This document shows, one piece after another, positions 60,134 to 64,000 of a stretch of DNA of 64,000 bases. Within the stretch, counting starts at the first letter, position 1. Each line of letters opens with the position of its first letter. Under the pieces are notes generated by a model. The model searched no databases. It was not told where the DNA came from and saw nothing but the letters and a program-made list of their open reading frames with translations. Origin of the DNA: Elioraea tepidiphila DSM 17972 (GTDB taxonomy: Bacteria; Pseudomonadota; Alphaproteobacteria; Acetobacterales; Acetobacteraceae); assembly GCF_000378465.1 (NCBI RefSeq), contig NZ_KB899933.1:1-64000 (forward strand), in the 5' to 3' direction. The position numbers and the translations under genes were made by a program.

Positions 60134-62133
60134 TGCCCGCTGCCGTTCCCCTGATCGCCGTCGTCGCGGGCGGCGTCGCCTCGGCCGCCGTGGGCGGCGG
60201 CATCATCGGCGCGATCGTCGGCGCCGGCGCGGCCTTCGTGGTCTCGACGATCGGCGCCTCGGTCTTCCCCGCCAAGCGGCCAACCGCTCCGACGTCCTCC
60301 GCCGCGCTCCGCCCGGGGGACGACCCCACCGCGCCTGGCGCCGGCCGAACGCAGTCCTTCCGCCAGCCGATCACCGAGCACCAGATCGTCTTCGGCCGCT
60401 GCAAGGTCGGCGGGCCGATCGTCTTCATCCACTCGGCCACCGACGACACCGGCCGCGCCGATGGCTGGTTCTACGCGGTCGTCGTCCTCGCCGCACACCG
60501 CCTCCGCGCCATCGGCGAGGTCTGGCTCGGCGACACGCTGGCGACCGACGCGAAGTTCGCCGGCCTGGTGCGGATCGACCGCCACCTCGGCGATCCCGAC
60601 CAAGCCGCGAACGCCAACCTGATCGCCGAAACCGGCGGCAAATGGACGGCCGAGCATCGCGGCCGAGGCCGCGCCTATGTCGCCGTCCGCCTCAAGATCA
60701 CCGCCGAGGCCTTCCCCTCCGGCCCGCCGAACATCGCGGCCCTTGTCGAGGGCGCCGACACGATCCTCGACCCGCGGACGGGGGCCAACGGCTGGTCCGA
60801 CAACCCGGCGCTCTGCCTCGCCTGGTACCTGACCGCGCCCTTCGGCTGGAAGGCGTCCTGGGACGACATCGACATCCCCGCCCTGATCGCCGCGGCCAAC
60901 ATCTGCGACGAGCTGATCGGCACCCGGCCCGGCGTCACCGAGCGGCGCTACACCGTCAACGGCCGCGTCTCGCTCGGCGAGGGCAAGATCGCCATCACCC
61001 GCAAGCTGGTCGCCGCCATGGCCGGCGCGCTGGTGGTCTCGGGCGGGCGGTTCTTCATCCATGCTGGAGGGCCGGCACTGCCGGCGGCGACGCTCACCTC
61101 GGACGACCTGCGCGGCGACGTCACCATCCAGGGCAGCCGGCCGCGGCGGGACCTCTTCAACGGGGTGCGGGCCGTCTACGTCGACCCGGCGAAGAACTGG
61201 CAGCCGACCGACGCGCCGCCGCTGCTCGCCTCGAACTACGTCGCCGAGGATGGCGGCGAGCAGATCTATCGTGACCTCGAGTACCCGCTGACCACCTCGG
61301 TGGCGACCGTACAGCGGTTGATGAAGGCCGAGCTGGAGCGCATCCGCCGCCAGCGCGAGGTGGCGTTCCCGGCCAACCTCTCGGCGCTGCGGCTGCGGCC
61401 CTGGGACGGGGTGACCGTCGCCCTCGACCGGGTTGGGGCCTTCCCGGCGCGGGTCACCGGCTGGCGGCTGTCGCCGGATGGCGGTGTCGACCTCACCCTG
61501 TCCGAGGAGGACCCGGCGGTGTGGGACTGGAACCCGGCGGTGGACGAGCGCGCCGCCGGCGACAGCCCCTCCGTGGTGCTGCCGAACCCGGGGGTGATCG
61601 CCGCGCCCGCCAGCATCACCGTCGAAACGCCGACCGGCAGCGCCTTCGCCACCCTCGGTGTCTCCTGGTCCGCGGTCGGCAGCGCCTACCTGGCGGGCTA
61701 CGAACTCGAGTTCCGCCCCGCCTCCGTCGCCACCTGGCAGGGCTACGGCGGCGCCCTTGGTGCGACCGCAGCCTCGATCCCCACCGCCGAGCCAACTGCC
61801 TTCCGGGCGCGCGCGGTGGCGCGCAGCGGGGCAGTGTCGGGCTGGCGGGAGGCAGCCATCCCCGGCGCCGTCACTGCGCCCGCCGCGCTCGGCATCACCG
61901 GCGGCGTGCGGCTGTCGGGCGGCTTCCCGGCCGACGCCGTGCGGCTGCAGGTCTTCGAGGCCAGCAGCGCCAGCCTCGCCGCCGCCGTGAAGCTCGCGAC
62001 GGAGCCCACCACGCTGCCCTGGGACCGCACCGGCCTCACCGCCGGCCAGGCCCGCTGGTACTGGCTCCGCGCCGTCTCCGCCGAGGGCAACGTCTCGGCC
62101 CTCGTCGGGCCCGTCACTGCGACCGCGCTGTAG
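60133..62133 (+). CDS. Tail tip/host-specificity protein (gpJ-like)
   Basis: The 666-residue protein starts with two hydrophobic stretches (LIAVVAGGVASAAVGGGIIGAIVGAGAAFVV, in parts). The central J-like region has ALRPGDDPTAPGAGRTQSFRQPITEHQIVFGRCKVGGPIVF and GEVWLGDTLAT (in parts), followed by the FNGVRAVYVDPAKNWQPTDAPPL part. The end has fibronectin-III-like repeats (SWSAVGSAYLAGYELEFRPA, and more). It should contact the host. The start overlaps the previous stop by one base. Confidence 0.9.
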   Translation: MPAAVPLIAVVAGGVASAAVGGGIIGAIVGAGAAFVVSTIGASVFPAKRPTAPTSSAALRPGDDPTAPGAGRTQSFRQPITEHQIVFGRCKVGGPIVFIHSATDDTGRADGWFYAVVVLAAHRLRAIGEVWLGDTLATDAKFAGLVRIDRHLGDPDQAANANLIAETGGKWTAEHRGRGRAYVAVRLKITAEAFPSGPPNIAALVEGADTILDPRTGANGWSDNPALCLAWYLTAPFGWKASWDDIDIPALIAAANICDELIGTRPGVTERRYTVNGRVSLGEGKIAITRKLVAAMAGALVVSGGRFFIHAGGPALPAATLTSDDLRGDVTIQGSRPRRDLFNGVRAVYVDPAKNWQPTDAPPLLASNYVAEDGGEQIYRDLEYPLTTSVATVQRLMKAELERIRRQREVAFPANLSALRLRPWDGVTVALDRVGAFPARVTGWRLSPDGGVDLTLSEEDPAVWDWNPAVDERAAGDSPSVVLPNPGVIAAPASITVETPTGSAFATLGVSWSAVGSAYLAGYELEFRPASVATWQGYGGALGATAASIPTAEPTAFRARAVARSGAVSGWREAAIPGAVTAPAALGITGGVRLSGGFPADAVRLQVFEASSASLAAAVKLATEPTTLPWDRTGLTAGQARWYWLRAVSAEGNVSALVGPVTATAL

Positions 62134-62141
62134 GAGGCGAC

Positions 62142-63974
62142 ATGGCCGCCCGCATCGACGACCTGATGGTCCTCGGCCAGAACATCTCCAAGACCGACCT
62201 GGCGAAGTACCTGCGCGACCGCGAGGCGGTGCTGCCGCGCGACTTCGGCGGCCTTGGCGATGGCGCCGCGAACGACCGCGCCGCCATCCAGGCCTCCTTC
62301 GACCGCGCCGCGGCGGACGGGAAGTTCGCCGTGATCCCGCCCGGCACCTGGAACGTCGATGCCGGCGTGACGCTCGGCGGCGGCGCCCGCGGCCTGATCA
62401 TGCAGGGGGTGATCCAGTACACCGGCGCCGCCAACGCGCCGGCGACCGTGCTGACGCTCGGCGAAGGCGGCACCACCCGCAATAGCGAGAAGCTCTACTT
62501 CAACCTGCAGGTCACGCGGCAGATCCAGTCCGACTGGGCCAGCGAAGCCGACATCGGCATCCTCGCCCGCAACCTCGACTCCTCGCTGCTCGACCTCCGC
62601 CTGGTCTCGGGCTTCACGATCGGGCTGCGGACGCTCGGCGACGGCCGCGGCTTCGAGGACACCACGCTGATCCTCGGGCGCATTCTGAACAACCGCTACG
62701 GGCTCGACGCGCACTGCGCCACCGCCACGGCCTGGAACACCTCGATCCGCTACTATGGCGGCCACTTCGCCTGCGCGACCGGGATCAACCCCACCCTCGA
62801 CCGCTACGGCGTGCGCTTCTCGCGCCAGGCCGGAGCCTACAACAACCACAACCGCCACATCTTCGACGGGCCGAACTTCGAGCTGCGCCAGCTCGACCCG
62901 AACGTCGCCATCCCCTTCCTGAACGAGACCAGCGGGACGGCGATCATCGCGCGGGGCATGCGCATGGAGGCCTGCTCGCCGATCGCGGCGCGGCATACTG
63001 GGGCAGCCACGGACTGCGAGTACGAGGTGGCCTGGGCGCAGACCTACGCCATCGGTATCGACTACACCGCGACGGCGACCCGCGCCGGCAACGCCGTCTA
63101 CAACCGCCACCGCGCGCCGGCGTCGCGGCTGACCCGGCTGCTGGCCAACATCCCGAACCTGCGCGCCGCCGCATTCCGCCACAGCAACACCGAGATCGGC
63201 GTGGAGGGCGCCTGCATCATCGCGACCTCGACGACGACCGAGACCACGATGGTGGCGCTGTCCTGGAACGGGCTGGACGGCATTGCCGCGACCGGGCGGG
63301 GGCTGCTGCTGAACGCCAACCGCGGCGTCGCCTTCGTGGTGCAGACCACGCACGCGAAGGAATTCGCGCTCGCGCACTGGCTGGTCGGCGGCGCCGATGG
63401 CGGGCGGCTCTGCGTGCGCTGCTTCGACGGCGCGGGCACGGTGCGGGAGAACCAGCCGCAGGACGTGCTGGCCTCGGGCACCACCATGCAGTGGGACACC
63501 GCCTCGAAGAGCTGGCAAGCGGGCGCTGTCATGCAGGACAGCTCGCTGAACCGGCGGCAAACGGTACGGCTCGGCGCGGGCGTCGCCTTCGCGCAGATCG
63601 GCATCATCGGCTTCGATGGGCAGATCGAGCTCGAGGCGCTGCGGCTCTACGGCCTGCCGGAGGATGGTCCGGCGATCCTCTACGCCTGCCCCTCGCTGCC
63701 GGCCGGGACGCGGACGCTGGCGCTGGAGACCAGCTGGGACCTGCCGAGCCTTGGCCCCGGCGCGACGGCGAATGTCGACGTCACGGTGCCTGGCGCGCGA
63801 CGGGGCGACTTTGCCGACGCGTCGCTCGACACCAGCAGCATCGCCTTCGTGCTGGACTGCCACGTGTGGTCCAATAACAGCGTGCGCGTCACGGCGCGGA
63901 ACGTCAGCGCGTCGACGGTGGACCTCGCCGCGGCGCCGCTCGCGGTGCAGGTGACGAAGCGAAGGGTGCCGTGA
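62142..63974 (+). CDS. Tail spike with pectate-lyase-like beta-helix
   Basis: The 610-residue protein has a head-binding-like front (MAARIDDLMVLGQNISKTDLAKYL, RDFGGLGDGAANDRAAIQASFDRAAADGKFAVIPPGTWNVDAG, in parts), the start pattern of pectate-lyase-type phage spikes. A long repetitive beta-region with GTTRNSEKLYFNLQVTR, LDLRLVSGFTIGLRTLGDGRGFEDTTL and more follows. The last ~150 residues look like a fibre tip (NVDVTVPGARRGDF and TARNVSASTVDLAAAPLAVQVTKRRVP, in parts). It may cut capsule polysaccharide; the exact target cannot be told. Confidence 0.85.
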   Translation: MAARIDDLMVLGQNISKTDLAKYLRDREAVLPRDFGGLGDGAANDRAAIQASFDRAAADGKFAVIPPGTWNVDAGVTLGGGARGLIMQGVIQYTGAANAPATVLTLGEGGTTRNSEKLYFNLQVTRQIQSDWASEADIGILARNLDSSLLDLRLVSGFTIGLRTLGDGRGFEDTTLILGRILNNRYGLDAHCATATAWNTSIRYYGGHFACATGINPTLDRYGVRFSRQAGAYNNHNRHIFDGPNFELRQLDPNVAIPFLNETSGTAIIARGMRMEACSPIAARHTGAATDCEYEVAWAQTYAIGIDYTATATRAGNAVYNRHRAPASRLTRLLANIPNLRAAAFRHSNTEIGVEGACIIATSTTTETTMVALSWNGLDGIAATGRGLLLNANRGVAFVVQTTHAKEFALAHWLVGGADGGRLCVRCFDGAGTVRENQPQDVLASGTTMQWDTASKSWQAGAVMQDSSLNRRQTVRLGAGVAFAQIGIIGFDGQIELEALRLYGLPEDGPAILYACPSLPAGTRTLALETSWDLPSLGPGATANVDVTVPGARRGDFADASLDTSSIAFVLDCHVWSNNSVRVTARNVSASTVDLAAAPLAVQVTKRRVP

Positions 63975-63982
63975 GGCCGAGC

Positions 63983-63994
63983 GGGGGGGGGGGG
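63983..63994 (+). repeat. Run of 12 G at the window edge
   Basis: Twelve G in a row follow the tail spike stop by eight bases, at the end of the given sequence. It may be a phase-variable tract or simply an assembly end. Confidence 0.4.
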
Positions 63995-64000
63995 TGCCAA

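Larger units (their letters stand above)
24342..64000. mobile_element. Siphovirus-type prophage (right end outside the window)
   Basis: A nearly unbroken phage gene set covers integration, lysogeny control, replication, methylation, packaging, head, lysis and tail. The integration module reads leftward and everything from 27884 onward reads rightward except two cargo spots, as in a temperate phage. The left attachment site should lie between the IS right end and the HTH gene (24342-24518), where I saw no gene and no obvious repeat. The right end is not in the window, so attL/attR cannot be matched. Confidence 0.85.

Noticed and set aside
24342-64000. Gene transfer agent cluster instead of a prophage
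   Set aside because: Tail gene order is similar, but integrase, repressor, replication and methyltransferase genes show a full temperate phage.

Overview
The window comes from a high-GC alphaproteobacterium. The DUF3576-leuS-lptE-holA gene order, a class I PHA synthase, a Bug-type tricarboxylate-binding protein and a single-copy tRNA-Ser(CGA) fit Rhodospirillales, most likely Acetobacteraceae. That placement is inferred from gene content and composition only.

Positions 1-2056 hold a pile of insertion-sequence remains: an IS3-family right end, an intact IS1182-type transposase and the 3' part of an IS256-type transposase. Positions 2377-17332 are ordinary chromosome: phaC, a Bug periplasmic binding protein, a Tat-exported metallo-beta-lactamase-fold protein, the holA/lptE/leuS/DUF3576 cluster on the minus strand, a porin, a ThiE/TenI-like protein divergent from yggS, a hypothetical protein, a ribA with a degenerate N-terminal half, an OmpR-type response regulator, and tRNA-Ser(CGA).

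A minus-strand accessory cassette follows the tRNA (17589-23016). It reads, in transcription order, a 5'-truncated helicase/nuclease fragment, an unrecognised protein of about 533 residues, and an 816-residue protein with two phospholipase-D-like motifs. It looks like a defence system whose first gene was broken by an IS3-family element at 23017-24341.

From about 24.4 kb to the end of the window lies a large siphovirus-type prophage that continues past 64 kb. Its left arm has a serine recombinase module (81-aa protein, DUF2924, recombinase, separate HTH protein), a LexA-like repressor divergent from a Cro-like gene, and a replication/recombination set (P-loop ATPase, RecB/Cas4-like nuclease, RecD2/Dda-like helicase, Toprim primase, RuvC-like resolvase). 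Next come two tandem ParB-methyltransferase fusions, a DCC-family protein and a DUF3489 protein. The late region runs small terminase, GpA-type large terminase, gpW, portal, an FCCH-domain protein, a fused prohead protease/major capsid protein, DUF2190, a PRD1-P5-like lysin, head-tail and tail-terminator proteins, tail tube, a tail chaperone pair with a canonical GGGAAAC -1 frameshift site, tape measure, distal-tail proteins, a J-like tail tip and a beta-helix-like spike. The tail order resembles that of gene transfer agents and lambdoid siphophages.

A reversed cargo block (54122-55588) sits inside the tail operon. It encodes an unrecognised protein with an Abi-like C-terminus plus a ParDE toxin-antitoxin pair whose toxin has no standard start codon. 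Two clusters of iterated short motifs, GGGGGTCTT/AAGACCCCC in the primase gene and GGTTCGCA before the methyltransferases, are the clearest DNA-level structures that coding does not explain.
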